Source: Klebsormidium nitens
Taxonomy: Eukaryota > Streptophyta > Klebsormidiophyceae > Klebsormidiales > Klebsormidiaceae
Reading direction: 5' to 3'
Assembly: GCA_000708835.1 (NCBI GenBank)
Contig: DF236974.1
Location: 50,626-114,625, forward strand
DNA length: 64,000 nucleotides
The notes beneath the pieces were generated by a model. It did not search any database. It had not been told where the DNA came from and saw nothing but the letters and a program-made list of their open reading frames with translations. Of the stretch, positions 35,401 through 48,138 are shown piece by piece; within the stretch, counting starts at the first letter, position 1; each line of letters starts with the position of its first letter. The position numbers were made by a program, and so were the translations under genes.

Positions 35401-35902
35401 AACGGTCACGAGCCCCCCTCTACCATTTGAATATCACCGAAGTACTATTCTTATCTGACCCACTGCTTTGCACTGATCAATCCATTAGTGAATCTTACTT
35501 GGCTGCTTTTTTTTCGCGGACAAGCTGAGAAAAAATGCTTTTCTTTGCGGACAAGTTGATGACAGATCTCTTATCGGCATGCTTCTGTCGTTCAATCTAC
35601 GACTAGGTTGCCGACTTTCGTCTCCTTCCGGTCGATTATTTCATATACCTAGAGACGCGAGCGTGATTTGAGCATATCAATCATTCTAGCACTTCGAGCA
35701 AATTGGATCATCGGCCAAATTCGAAACCTGGCAGTCTTTCCTGACCCTGATGTTGCTCATTCGCAGGGCTTATCCTGGACCCTGGCAAGTTCTTAGGCAA
35801 AATGCTCAAGGTCAGCTAGAAGTCATTCAGGAGTCCGAAACGATGCCAACCTTAAAAGAGGTGGCGCTAAACATCTTGCCAACAATAAACATCGGTATCT
35901 GA
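32460..35902 (+). CDS. DUF1995-family protein, probably plastid
   Basis: Eight exons: 32460-32630, 32799-32886, 33185-33285, 33596-33751, 34008-34044, 34439-34537, 35268-35385, 35767-35902, giving 301 aa. A basic Ser/Lys leader of about 40 residues resembles a transit peptide. The DUF1995 body follows: VQYPEDYDEVLEQVRISTAAALKDG, LIEIEFPTAGLD, RIFFPDKKESV, IFVVAYPYFNVNEMLAVEELW, IIVFNGEMDRIRSGYYPPFFY, YYIHNFKGRYGG and AYPGPWQVLRQ, ending near TLKEVALNILPT. Plant members are plastid proteins; one relative (LPA3) is linked to photosystem II assembly, but this sequence is of a different subgroup and its function is unknown. Intron 4 uses a GC donor (GAG followed by gcaagt). Exon 5 is only 37 nt. 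Confidence 0.85.
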
Positions 35903-37013
35903 CACGTTGTAGCATCTGTTACTTTTGTTGCAGCCCGCTTCCGCAGCCAAGCTCAGATTCTTTTAACAACAGATTCACCCATAGCTTGCATGTCGAGTAC
36001 ATCAAAGTGAGAGCCCAGCCGCGGGGAGCCGATACTATAGGGTACGCCCTGTCCGTGCACGATTCGTCATCTTATCACACGGCAATTCTATTAAGTGCTT
36101 ACTTTTCAGAACAGATCAGACGCTGCCTTTGATGCATGACGCGCTGATTGCATGTCATCACTTGCATCGTTAGCATGGAGATGTAGCCGGCTATATGGCT
36201 TAAAGCGCGTCGGACATACAAAAGATATGTACGTATAGTCGCGTCCAACATCCATTTTCCGCGTAATACATGTCTGACGTCTTGACCATGATCGCGATGC
36301 TCGCTGACGACGCGCTTACGTGCACTATATCAGCCGCAGAACGGGCGCCCCCCATGTGTTGCATGATATATCCATGTACCGCTCTGGCCGTATGAGTTAT
36401 GAGATGTTACGATGTGCGATCATCAACTAGCAATCAGGATCATGTAAATCGCAGCTCCAATGTTGTGAAACAGGGGTAAGTCAAGCTTATTCGGCCGACG
36501 CTTACTAAGTTAGATACGTTCGTTGAAAGCCGAGAAAATGATGCCATCACGTCTTCTGCTATGTCGCCCAATCCTGACGTTTGTGGAACACCAGATCGAC
36601 AGGATTACGATATTCAATGCGAGCTCGAGTTTTACCAAGGAGATCCAGCTAAAAGCAACCGAAGCCTTCAACAATAAGGCAGCTCATTGCATCTCATGGT
36701 CTGGAGCAATTGGCAAAAGGCAGGACAAGGTCTATTGATTATGACTATGGGCTGTTGAAGTACAAATCTCCTTATTTTACTGGTAAACCTCAAGGGTTAG
36801 GGATACTCAGCACTTTGTACACTTCGTCGACTGCACAAACGCCCGTTCATGCATACCTTGGGTGGCGGCACAGCCTCGCCTCTGGACGTAATCACTTTCT
36901 GTAAAATTCCGAAAAAATAGGCGAAACTCAAAAGCGTTAACGCGAATCAGACAACTCCCAGCCGCTTTCGCCAGCTTCAGACGCTCTGGAGAAGGGCGGC
37001 GCTTCCGGGCCGA
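35903..37013. other. Intergenic between convergent DUF1995 and sucrose transporter genes
   Basis: Holds the 3' flanks of both genes. No recognisable gene; open frames are short and without motifs. Confidence 0.45.
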
Positions 37014-40000
37014 TCATATAGCGACCTCCTCTTTCGAGTCTTCGTCGCCGCCCCCCTCGGATCCGCTGTTTACAAGCAGCTTCCTCGGCAAGAAAACGCC
37101 GGCGCAGACAGCGCCAATGAATGCAAAGACGGCGGCCGTCACGAATGCAGGGACGTTGCCTCCTCCAAACAGCGCGTCCCAGGGGCCTGAGCCGACGGAG
37201 ATCACCACCTGTTGGGGGGAAATACTATTTTAGCTTCCGTAAGTGAACGAGTACTGCGGCATTTCGTTCAATGCCAACTCCTGGAAGATAACACGTTAGC
37301 ACGGACTCTTTAAGCCTTACGTTGCGGTACGTGGACTGGGCTGACGAGAACGGCATGGTTACGAGAACCAGAGTACCTGATGCGTAAGTCAAGGTCACGG
37401 ATGCACTGTGCACTTTCGCGGACAACGGCACTAAGATGTCTGCTGACCAACGTAAGCAAAATCGTAGTGTGCCGTTCACGCCTGGGACAGGGGTGAGATG
37501 CAGAGGAAAGCAATGCGCTGAGGAAGTCAACATACCAGTTGTGAACCTTGATATCATCAGTTTTTCAATGTGCAATCTGACATCAGGCACACGAACGAAT
37601 GCTGTGGATCCCAGAGTGGTGATTCACTCTCCTAGTTTCGGAACCGCAACTATAGATTCAAAAGAAAAGGACGGAGTCGGGAAGAAATACAACAGCAACC
37701 TGAGGCACGACGATCGCGAGGTTGAGCACGCCCATGGCCAAGCCTGCACAGCGCGGAGTGACGTCAGAACTACCAGCTGCGAAATAGGAATTTCAAAGTC
37801 ATCGCTGTATTCCCCCAATGATTCGTTCCCTATCTAATTTTGAAGATTGTGGCTGTCTCAAATCGGTGGGTACACGTATGCAGTTTTGACAGCTTTTCCA
37901 GCTTTGCTACCTCAGTCCATCCACGTTGCAGCAGACTTCAAGGTGCCGCAGCGTGGAAAAACAAACGTCGACTCAGCGGCCCTGCCAAACGACCGCAGGG
38001 GTTCAGAGCAAAAAGTTTGCTGCCAACAGGTGGAACGAAGCTGAGGAAGGGGAGCTTCCTGCGTCAACAACTTTGTCCAGAAAAGATGGCGATAACAAGC
38101 GTCTCACCTTGTCCACCGCTGCTGTTGTCGTCATGGGCCGTCAGCACAGCCGTCAGCGAGTAAGGGACACTGTACGTGATCTGCAAACGAGGTGAAGTGA
38201 TTTGTCAGGGCAGCAATGAGGACCGTTAACCGAGACACGGTGTTCGACTGTGAGGCGGTTTGGTTGCCGCTCGCGAATTTACATGCGGCAGGTTGGATCA
38301 AAATTGAAGCTGCTCGGAGATTTGTGATGCGTGTATGAGGTTGCAACTGCCTCTCTTCGAGACACTCAAGATGTCCCCGAGCACGTGTATCAAAGTTTCA
38401 ATGAAGAGTACACATACGAAAGACGTCTTCGGAGTTGAGCGAGACTCGCCGTTTCATTGGTACCAGCCCACATCACCAAATGACTCACCTGCTGGGGTTG
38501 TTTCGTAAGGCTTTCGGTCCAGCAATGAAAGATCAAAACATGGGGGTTGGAAAAGGGCAGCGAAGAACTGTCGTGACGTCACTCACCGCAAGAGGTATCC
38601 CTAGAAGGGCGAACATGGCCACGGCCGCATACCGGACGCTGTCGCTCGGGAGAAGGATCTCGCCGTGGGGGCCCACGTGGGGCGACAGGTACGCCGCGTG
38701 CGAGATGACGTAGCTGGAGCCCAGGCAGGCCGCCATGATGACGTTGCCGCCGGCCCATACCCACTTGGAGCCGAACTTGGTGCACAGCGGGTCGATCTGG
38801 CGGATAAGAGAAGGGATTTCAGTACTCGGTGCGCTGGGAACTGAGTCGCAGCTTTGCCGAGCGCTTTGATGTAAACAAAGTAAACTCGACGTCCCATTGG
38901 AAGCGCATCTCCCACTTTATCGCACCAAGGAGGAAGTTGTCCTATACGGAGGAGCACCACGAGGATAGATTTCAAGGATCATCTATTGTTTGTCGATGAA
39001 GGAAAGCCTAGAGCCATCCTCCCTCTTTTCAGCAGCATAACGTCTCAGCCAATACGCAGGCCGTAAGCAGGCTTTTAGAAGCACCAGCATTCAACCAGTG
39101 ACTAAGTCGGACAGCAACTGCGCGGCCAACTGGCAAGCAGCGTTATCTCACCAGCAGACTAGTAATCCCCTGGACGATGGAGTTGAGCAGCAGGCCGAGC
39201 GCGCCGGTCCGGACCCCCAGTTGGTAGAGCGTGGCAGCGGCCGGGGACTCCCCCCGGGGGGCGCCGTGGTAAACCTCCCGGCCGACCCAGTCGGTGTCGA
39301 ACAGGAAAAACGGGAACCAGGCAAGCCAGGTGAAGGCCATGACCACCATCACCAACTTCATTTGCACTGCAAGGAAAACAGAGTAGGAGTTGCGTTATGT
39401 ATTTGACTGGCATAAGCGTTCTACTAAGCGTTGGGTTTGGATGTATGATTCTTGAAGACGGGAATGGGAAGTCAGGGCGAGCCAGAGGAAGGCCATGACG
39501 ACCGTCACCAACTTCATTTGCACTGCACGGAAAACGGAGTTGGGTTATGGGTTATGGGTTATGTATTTGACTGTGTTGGTTTGGGTTTGGACAGTTGGGT
39601 ATGGGTTACCAACTCGTGAGGAACAAGCAGAGAGATCAGGCGGGCCAGGTGAAGGCTGACCAACATCACCAACTTCATTTGCACTGCAAACATCATCTCA
39701 ACAAATCACCATCAACTCAAAAAATCAGGTTGGTTGTAAAATGATCCCAACTGGGAGTAACTTCGACCTGGATTGGAGTGTCAGGTTTACTCCTGAGAGA
39801 AAGATGGAAGAACAGGGAAGCTGTGTGAAGGCCCATGACCACCATCAAGAGATGCATTCGGACCGCAGGGGAGACGAGGGCGGGTTACAGAATGAAGTAA
39901 CGTGGGACCACGTACACTGGCTAAAAGAAGGATACCCCAGGCATCCGGATACAAGGCCATAACGAGCGACACAGATTTCTTTTCAGATGACGAGGCTGCC

Positions 40001-43000
40001 AACGTCAATCAAGAAGCTCGTTCCCGTCTCAATCTCATTTGAGATTCACAAATTTGTCCACTGCCACGGCTCGTGCCACGGCTCGTTGAGTTTGCATAGA
40101 CTCTGGCCTTACGAGTACTTGAAACATTTGAGAACTTGGAAATTTGAGAACTCATGCACTCTACATCAAATCTCGACATAGTTCGAGATCTGCCAAGACG
40201 AGGGCCGTCGATTCTCGGACTCAACTATTGATTGCTACTGCTTCGGCAATCCCCTTCTTCAAGGGAAGAATTTGAGTCAGTAATCTGTGATCCAAGGCGG
40301 GTAGGTCTCCTGCAATCCTCCAGCTGTCGAAGACTCGGTGTCAGGAAGCGGGCGAGTCTGACCTGAGAGACTCCATAGGCCCATGTTGATCTCCTTGAAG
40401 ATTTGCACCAGCGGGGCAAACACTCGGCTGCAGCCACGTGTCACCTTCTTCTTGGTCGCCTTGGCCGCCTTGGTGACCGCATTGCTCGTCACGACTGCAG
40501 CCGTCGTAATCGCCTCTCCTGAAACGTTAGAAGCGAACGTACTCACTCTGTGCTCATGTTATAAGAAAGACGAAGATACGGGGCCGCACTGCAATTTCAT
40601 CTTGTCTGAGTTGATTGTCAGTACTTGCTGCCGAATCGATCTCAGTACGGGCCCTCTAACAATGAGACGCCCATTGAAACACTCAAAACAAGAGCCTGAA
40701 CTATCAAGAGATTGAACTTCCTTGAGTGCAAAAGTGTTTCAAGATTCATCTTCTCTTAGACATCATTCTCATCAGTGATCCAATGAGTGGAGTCTCGTCA
40801 GCCGCCCTGACCAGCACAACTCCTCTACCGGCACAAAACCACCAGTTGAATCCAATTCAACCAAACCACGCACCCGTTGCAGTCGCCGCCGTAGTAATTG
40901 CTTCTCCGGTCGCCTGTGCTGCCGACGCGATCGCCTCCCCCGTTACCTCCGCGACCTGCGCTGCTCCATCCAGTGCCATCCCCAAAACAGTCTTCTCTTC
41001 CTCCGGTTGCTCCACGGCCGGGGGGGGCGGTCTCAGTTGGGGACGGCGGCGCGGGTTCGGTGCGTGGGCGGATCGCGGGGGAGACCGACTTGCTGCGCTG
41101 GAGAACCGCGATGATGGCTTCCTGGCGGCTGGAGTCTTGGCGGGAGAGGGACGGTTGGCGCCTGCAGGAGAGAAGATTTTTCGGGTCTGAAGATAGCACG
41201 TTTGAGATGCAAGAGATATGTTACTTCAGGAGTAGAAGTGTCGTTATTTGAGACGGGCAGATATGGGGAGTTTGAGGAGGGTCGATGTGCGAAGCGGTTT
41301 TGAATGTGAGCGTCTTTTGTAGTCTCGATGGCAAACTCAGAAGCCTTGTGATCCATCGTCCCTGACAACTAGAGGACTCCGGAGGTTGCTTGTACACCAC
41401 AGTGAGACGGAGCCCGACGAGGAGGCAAGCAGGACGCATGCAAATGACGCACCAGGAATCCCGTTGCAAATTCAACAGAACACCAGTTGAGACGCATCCC
41501 CGCTTCATGCATTAAGTTCGCTTTTCAGGAGAAAGCGCACTCAGCGACACGCACGGGCTACTTGACGAACAGTGCCTTCAGAGAAAGCGAGCACTCCTAA
41601 TCAAAATCTATCGAAACCCTTCCCTCCAAACGTTACCTTCTCAGAACAACCTGCTTAAGCAGACGAAGACGATAGGAAAGAGCAATTGGAAGCCTGTGCC
41701 CATTACCTGTGGTGAGTTAGGTAGTCCATGGAGCCGTAGAACTCGGGCCCTCCTGACCCGATCCTGTACAGCAGGTCCGAGCGGCGCGCGCGCTTGTACC
41801 CTGGGCTGCGCAGGCTGGACTGGCTGGCCAGCAGTGGCGTCTGGGCGTCCACGGAGAAACGGCGACCGGTGCTGGCACGATGAGGGAAACAGATGACGCG
41901 GTTAGTCGGCAGCTGGTGTCTCATCTCGGAGACTGGAATGCCGAACGGGAATGGACCGATTTTGGACAAGTGACCGAGTTTTGATTGGTCGTTTTTGACG
42001 GGTCCCAGAGGTTAATGCCGTGCAGAACTTTGGTATTCCAGTTGGACGTGCCGCTTACCGGCTGTCATTGACGTCGCCACGTCGGCGTTGCACAGAGACC
42101 CGTAAGGTCTAGTCTACGTCAACTTCGCAGTCAAATCACAAGTCAGAGTACCCGGAATCCACTCCATCTGCCCCAGCGCACTAGACGCTTTGTAATGCTC
42201 TGCATTCCCGCTCGAGGAACTCGTGTTTGTTTAAGCGGCTTTACCATGCGGGCAACAAAGAGACGATGAAGCAACCTCAGCATTTCCCTTCGGCGCTCGT
42301 CTTGTCAACTCACCTAGGAGCCGGTAGCTGGTCAGGCAGGTCCACTCGGGGCGCACTCCGAGACCGGGGCATGCCGAGGGCCCCTGCATCGGGCACGTCC
42401 GAGCCGGCTTGGTCTATGGTCACCCGCTTCCGCTTCTTGTCATCCCCGTCAGCAGAGGCGGCGAGGTCGGCCTTCAAGGAAGACTTCCGCCCGGTGAGAG
42501 CGGGTGGCTCGTAGAGGGGCCTCCGCGGTCTGTGAGTGAAAGCAGATTAGAAGTCAAGTGTCCGCCCGTTCTCCACGGATTCATTGAGGAAAGGTATCGA
42601 AGTGCCACTCCAGACAGATGTTGAACCAGAGTCTTTGCCACATGCCGAGAACCACGAATGAGTCCAAGCTGAGCAGGGTCTCGAACTCCGCCTGGCATGC
42701 TCCACTCTGATCGTGCAACCTCGCCAAGATTGACATCAAACGGAAGACTTAAGACATTAACCAAGCCAAAATTCGCATTCTTACGGTCGCCTGTACCAGG
42801 GATAAATGCATTCCAGAGGATACTAACACGTATCGATGGCGGCCCTTGAGACGTCCTTTACAGGATCTTTGTAAGAGGTTTGGCTCACCTGTCCTCGTCG
42901 AGCAGCGGCATTTGCACCTTGGACAGCCAGTCCTCCTCCTCCTCCTCGTCCTCGAGCACGAGCTGCTGCTCGGGGGCCGACAGCATCGTGATGGTCGAGC

Positions 43001-45608
43001 ATACCAGCAGGAAGAGCAGCGCCAGCAGGAAGGCCGACTGCAAAACCGACGAGAATTCGAAGTCACAATCTGGTGATCACTATCGAATGTCCCCTATCGA
43101 TGGCAGAATCTAGAGGGTCAGGAGTCATTGATGGGTTTCTGCTATCAGCAACCGACGTGGACTGCAAAGGCGATAAGCTTAGATTCCAGCTGTATCTACC
43201 GATTTGACTATCGAATGCAAACCAAGATGGCGGCAATTTCAGAGCTAGTGATCGACGATCAAAGTCTGGCGATGGCTGCCTCAGACCCAGGGCAAGCTAG
43301 CATCGCCGAACTTATGGCCAGGTGAAAGCAGAATGCTCGACAAGCAACGGCTGTAAGTCTCGTCGATAGTTAACGAAGGGAGGAGGAGGTATTCAGGCTT
43401 CCCACCTTGAGGTTTGCACATGGGCCGCTGCAAGCGGGGCTGAAGATAATGGCCCTTGGTAGCAAGCGCGATGCCATGCCGCTCGCCCCCGTTGAGTATC
43501 CCAGGACGTTGCCCACCGCCATCCACATGGAAAAAAAGGCGTTCCCAGCATTGCGCTGGCTTTCGGAGGCGAGGTCGGCAACGAGTGCGCGGCAGGGGCC
43601 CTGGAGCGTGTTGTTGGCCAGGTCCAGCATCCAGAAACCTGGGGGTTAGCGGAAGGGTTTATGTCGTGGTTGGGTTTGGTTTGTAGGTTGTCTGCTGGCG
43701 TGGTGACAGTGGACCGATGCTGATGAGATGGAATTGCCGGTATGCACAGGCGCGAAGGCTGAGCGCTTGCAGCAACGATTTATTCTACAAATCATTGAGT
43801 GAGTCCAACATTGTTTGAGGGGGACAGTTTGGGCGACAGAGGCTTGGAAACACACATACAGACGGGAAAAATGTTCTGACCAATCCGTTCCACCACTCCA
43901 ATTCAATCAAGCAACGAGAAACTTGTATCAGCATGGCACTCCTCCACAGTCGGCAGAAAAACTAGACTAGGCAAGTCCCGTTTTTGTCAATCAGTTTGTG
44001 TTGGCTTACCAATAACAAAGACCAAGCATGCATATGGCTTGGCACCAGTCTTGATGAATGCCTCCCTGTCCCCCAGCTGGTAGCCAATGTCCGCACTGTA
44101 CCCAATTATCAGCATGGAGATGGTGATGAGGATTGTTCCCACGAAAATGAACGGTCGGCGGGGCCCCCACTTGCTGGTACAGCTGTCCGTCCAGACTCCG
44201 ATCATTGGCTGCACCAATAGGCCGCTGATGGGCCCGCACAGCCAGATGAAGCTGGCATAGGCGTGGGGGATCCCGAGCTCCTGAGTGAAAGAGTAGGAGA
44301 AGGGGTTGTTGGAAGAGCAAGGACAAAAAGTCTGAAAGGAACAGGAAGAGACGAAACTCTCAAAAGGAGCGTCCTGGATGATGCGCAAGCACTATGGCAG
44401 CAGCTTGGACTCGTCATATCAGGCGACTGATGGCATCGCTCAAGCGCAAAATCTTACTTAGAGACAAGGCTGCTCCACTTTGCCCCTCCTCTACTGCTGT
44501 GTCTCATCTGGATACATGGGGAAAGGGGTCCAGTACTTGTTGTGAGTGCATACGGCATAGTGAAGATCCGCACCTGTACGTATGGTGTGAGTAGGCTGAG
44601 CTGCAAGGCCCACCCAAACTGAACCCCTCCCGCGATGATGCTGACGAGAGCAAGCCGTGCCTGTAAGAAGTTGGCAAATGAATCTCAATCGGCCTTTTGT
44701 TGATCAGGAAAAACAGAGATGGCCTTGGAATTGTGTTGTGGAAGAGCTGCCACAGCAGAATCGTCCAGGCAGACGCGCAGTGCTGGCGGCGCCCTTGAGA
44801 AGAGCAGCAACCTATGACGACTGTGATTGAGTAGCTTTCGTCCGTCACATCAGATCTAGACTTTGCTTTTACAGACTGGAGTGTACATCATTTCGCGTGC
44901 AAGTGTGGCTGTTTCGAGCTTGATGTGTTGCTAGATACGATGAAGCAACGCAGCAGATCACTGAAGAATAATAATTCTTTACACAGATCTGCCTGGATTG
45001 CTGGAAGCATCCAATCTTGCGATCCTGTGGCAAACTTCCCTTGTGTAGAATAAACAATCTCCATCTCGAAACCCATCAAAGTAGTCTGACATCTTGCGAC
45101 ATGGGGCAAACGGACAAGAAGATTGAGAGAAGATTTTCTTCTTGATGAGTGCAGGGTTCTGCACTTTGACAATGAAAAACTTGAGGCAGGGTGCGGTGCA
45201 AGAAAGTGGACCTGATCTAACTCACAGCTTCTCCAATCAGGTGCTTTCTGACATTGAAAAATCAGCAATCAAAAAATTGTGGTTTGTAGCTTGCCAGCCG
45301 CAGCAGGCTCTGACTCGGTGGACTCGCACCGCTTCTCATTCAGCTTTTTGAATTCGACACTTTTGTCATTGCTCATATTGCCCTCTAGGCGTCCTACCGA
45401 CTAAGATCTGCAACCACAGGGCAGCCGAATATGGAATCTTGGACGGGCTCAAAGTGGAATATCATCTCACCGTGCTGAGCTTCCTGTCTTCCTCTTCCTG
45501 TTCCTCATCTCCATCTTCAGCATTCTCGTTTTCATCTTCATTCAGCAATTTCTCTTCATCTTCCTCCGGAATGGTGCTCGTCGGCAACTCAGTTCCCGCA
45601 GGAGCCAT
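37014..45608 (-). CDS. SUT: Sucrose-proton symporter (SUC/SUT family) with a very long central loop
   Basis: Twelve-helix MFS symporter importing sucrose with protons. Fourteen exons: 45608-45471, 44660-44574, 44280-44010, 43638-43406, 43037-42889, 42529-42314, 41871-41707, 41121-40874, 40518-40363, 39366-39152, 38796-38587, 38180-38108, 37743-37700, 37208-37014; 799 aa, against roughly 500-600 for plant SUTs. Hallmarks: GGVQFGWALQLSLLTPYVQ, ELGIPHAYASFIWLCGPISG, DSCTSKWGPRRPFIF, GFWMLDLANNTLQGPCRALV, NAFFSMWMAVGNVLGY, AFTWLAWFPFFLFDTDWVG, GVLNLAIVVPQ and VGSGPWDALFGGGN. The helix 6-7 loop, spread over exons 5-9, is about 290 residues. Exon 8 is read from an acceptor at 41121 because this alone keeps frame; the stronger-looking AG at 41162 would shift it. 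The N-terminus is highly acidic. Intron 9 carries copies of the exon 10 start. Confidence 0.92.
39490..39860 (-). repeat. Tandem copies of the sucrose transporter exon 10 acceptor and 5' end inside intron 9
   Basis: The real boundary on the plus strand (39340-39376) reads gccatgaccaccatcacc, aacttcatttgcactgc, aaggaaaac. Copies: 39490-39535 (gccatgacgaccgtcacc, then the same core and cggaaaac), 39651-39690 (accaacatcacc, same core), and a partial one at 39826-39845 (cccatgaccaccatca). Spacings are 156, 161 and about 160 bp. Three of the four keep the AG exactly at the border. Confidence 0.85.
40874..40985 (-). repeat. Exonised Ala/Thr repeat at the exon 8-exon 9 border of the sucrose transporter
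   Basis: The end of exon 8 encodes TGEAIASAAQA then TGEAITTAATATG, and exon 9 begins GEAITTAAVVTSNAV. Nucleotide blocks agree too: exon 9 starts gagaggcgattacgacggc and exon 8 holds gagaagcaattactacggc. This is the same kind of exon-start duplication as in intron 9, but inside coding sequence. Confidence 0.65.
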
Positions 45609-46547
45609 GGCTGCTTCTCAAGATTGAACTGTTGGACGAATGCTTGAACGAGCAGCTTTGTATGGGTACCACCAAGTTGCAGGGGCAAAAGTAAGCCCAA
45701 AGTAGAGTCAAAATGCAATGCCGCTCATGTTGCAACAAGCTTGCCCATCTCTGAGTGCAGATTGTACAATTATATGTTCGTTTGGCTACCCCTCCAGTTT
45801 TCTTCTGCTTTGTGGCTAAGCTAAGTGCAATGCTGACACTATTCTTTCAGCTCATCGGATGGGAAACGTTGGAAAGGGCATGGCTGCGCGGGCAACATCG
45901 AAGTTGAACTCCGAAGCGCGTCTGCCTCATCCTGTGCAGACCTGCAAAATGACCTGCACAGTGCACACCACATGGTGCAAGTAGCAAACCTCTGAGTCTC
46001 ATGAGCCTCAGGAAGAGTCAGGAGTAGGTACCCAGCCTCAGGTCCTCTCAGGAGCCATGCCAGCTGGAGCAACTTGGACTGAATCTTCGCAAAATCAGCG
46101 CCAGGTGGTTCAACAAAGGACAGCGTGCCACGTGTTCACCAATGATGCGCCGGGTACGCCGCGCCGCGGCCGCGGTCCCCATGATTCATCGCGTGCGACG
46201 TGATTCACGTGAACAGGCTTCCCGGACTCGTTCGATCTAGTTGTCCTGAAACTGTTGGCAGCGCTAGCCATAGCTAGGGCGCCACTGGCACAAGTTCAAC
46301 GTCACATTGTGTTTCCTCGCTGGGATTTCGACAAGGCGCTCTGCTTTTTATGTTGTAGGCCCTGTGCAGTGTGGAGGTTGGAAGTTGAAGTAATAGGCGG
46401 GTAGCTTTATGTTCTGGCTGGCAAAGGGGTGGTGCAAGCTGAGGCGGGAGCATTGATTACTGATGGTTAGTCAATAAAGTTCACAAGGAAGATCCACGCA
46501 CTTTGTTCAGTTCACGTGTTTGGCCCACCACGTTCTTCAGGTTGACC
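45609..46547. promoter_or_regulatory. Divergent intergenic region between sucrose transporter and CRM gene
   Basis: The transporter runs left and the CRM gene right, so this roughly 0.9-kb interval should carry two promoters. It includes a GC-rich patch near 46150-46180 (gccgcgccgcggccgcggtc). No gene is seen. Confidence 0.45.
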
Positions 46548-48138
46548 ATGGCGCGGGCACTGCGGCAGTCGCTGCAGCTGCGCCCCATCCTCGGAGGTTC
46601 AACCGACAGCTTTTCCGCATCGCTTGGTGCAAATCACTCAGCCCCCTCAGCCTGCTTCAAACAATCACTGCTCGTCCAATCACTCGTACACAACATCCCG
46701 AATCTTCCTGCTCAGAGCACTTTCTCCTCGGCTCTCGGTGCCTCGTCGGGGAGGTTGTTGTCTAGCAAACCCCCTCTTTCTCAACCCCTGATCAGAAAAA
46801 GTGAAAGCAGTTCGAAAACGCGGGGGTGGGGTGGCAGTACCACTTCGCTGGGAGCTTTCCCAGCCGCCTCCAGCAGTGATGAGCTGGACTATGCCTCTGA
46901 TGATGAGGCGCCTTCCTCCAGTGGCTTTGAGTCTGTCTGGGATGACTCGGAGTCAGCAGCCCCTCGGCCAAAGACAGACGACTGGCGTGATATGCTGCAG
47001 GCCAAGGATAGGAAAGAACTGCGTGCGTACGCACATGCGCAGAAGGACAGTATAGGCCTCCACCATGTGAGCGCTCTGTTTCCAAGTCCTAAAGCTTGAG
47101 TGCTGCACTTCAGCAGGCTGAGTCTCTGCCAGCTGACAAGCTTTTTGGTAATGGTGCTTGAAGTATCCGTGCTTCCGCTGCTGCAAGTGGCCGCTCGAAG
47201 CTGGCTCACAACTTATAGTCCTTAACGCAATTGCGACTGCCACCACCGCATTATTTGTTACGTCTGAGTTTGAAGTGGGGTCTGACTTACAACCTTTTCA
47301 TCTGGTTGGCGGCGTTCATTGCTTGAAAGCCATCATACCGTTTGTGTTTTCACTAGGGAGCACGCTGCCCGCACATGGCTAAAATTGGTTCCAAAAACCT
47401 TTTCGCTTACCAGGACAGTATCCCCGCTATGCAGGTCGGAAAGTTTGGAATCACGGCAAATGTGGAGATTTCCCTCAGTGATGCGCTTGAAAAGAATGAA
47501 TTGATCAAGGTGAGTGGCTTTAGAGCAGAGCCTGACTTTGCAGTCTGGAGCTTCATTGCCCGCCTCATGATCACATAGAAAGAGCAGTAGCACATTACCC
47601 ATGGACCGCTGAAACGGGGACCCGTTGTCTGTTGGGCTGGTCAATTCAGTTCAATTCCATTGTTGTCTTCGTTCACTGAAAAGCCACTGTGAGACGGAGG
47701 GGGGCTTAGATTTTGCAACTTGGTCGTTGATGGACGGGGAATTAAAGGAGACCGTAATCTTCTCATCCAAAGCTTTCATTTGTTATGCAGGTCAAGGTTC
47801 TCTCAAACTCTCCAGAGGAATTGACAGAGACAGCAGCACAGTTGGAGAAGTCCCTGCGCTGTGTTTGTGCGGGACAGGTAGGGCGCGTCCTCCTGCTTTA
47901 CCGGCCGAGCAAGAGAAAACTAGAGAAGAAAAAGGCGCAAGAAGCGGCTGCTGCTGCAGCTGCGAAGCGGAGTAGCTTTGGTGGGGGCAGGGGAAGAGGG
48001 GGTGCGCGGGGCGGAAGGTCAGGCCGCGGCGGACGATCTGGAAGGTCGTCATCAAGTCGGGAGTTGGACTTCTCATCGTCCCAACGACGGGGTGGCAGCA
48101 GTTACGGAGACGCTGACGATGACAGCGGGTACTACTAG
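46548..48138 (+). CDS. CRM (CRS1-YhbY) domain RNA-binding protein with RGG tail, organelle-targeted
   Basis: Single-CRM proteins bind structured RNA and act in organellar intron splicing or ribosome assembly. Three exons, 46548-47066, 47435-47509, 47791-48138, total 313 aa. The leader MARALRQSLQLRPILGG with many Ser, Leu and Arg suggests a mitochondrial or plastid presequence. An acidic Ser-rich linker follows. The compact CRM domain reads DRKELRAYAHAQKDS, VGKFGITANVEISLSDALEKNELIKVKVL, ending RVLLLYRPSKRK; the usual GxxG loop is replaced by VGKFGIT. The C-terminus is Ala-rich then Gly/Arg-rich (RGRGGARGGRSGRGG), a typical RNA-binding tail, and ends in acidic GDADDDSGYY. An in-frame Met at 46503 would add 15 residues. 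Introns are phase 0. Confidence 0.83.

Noticed and set aside
40989-41161. Alternative frame of sucrose transporter exon 8 from the AG at 41162
   Set aside because: It stays open and gives RRQPSLSRQDSSRQ, but shifts the frame so that the conserved repeat and exons 9-14 cannot follow; the AG at 41122 keeps frame.
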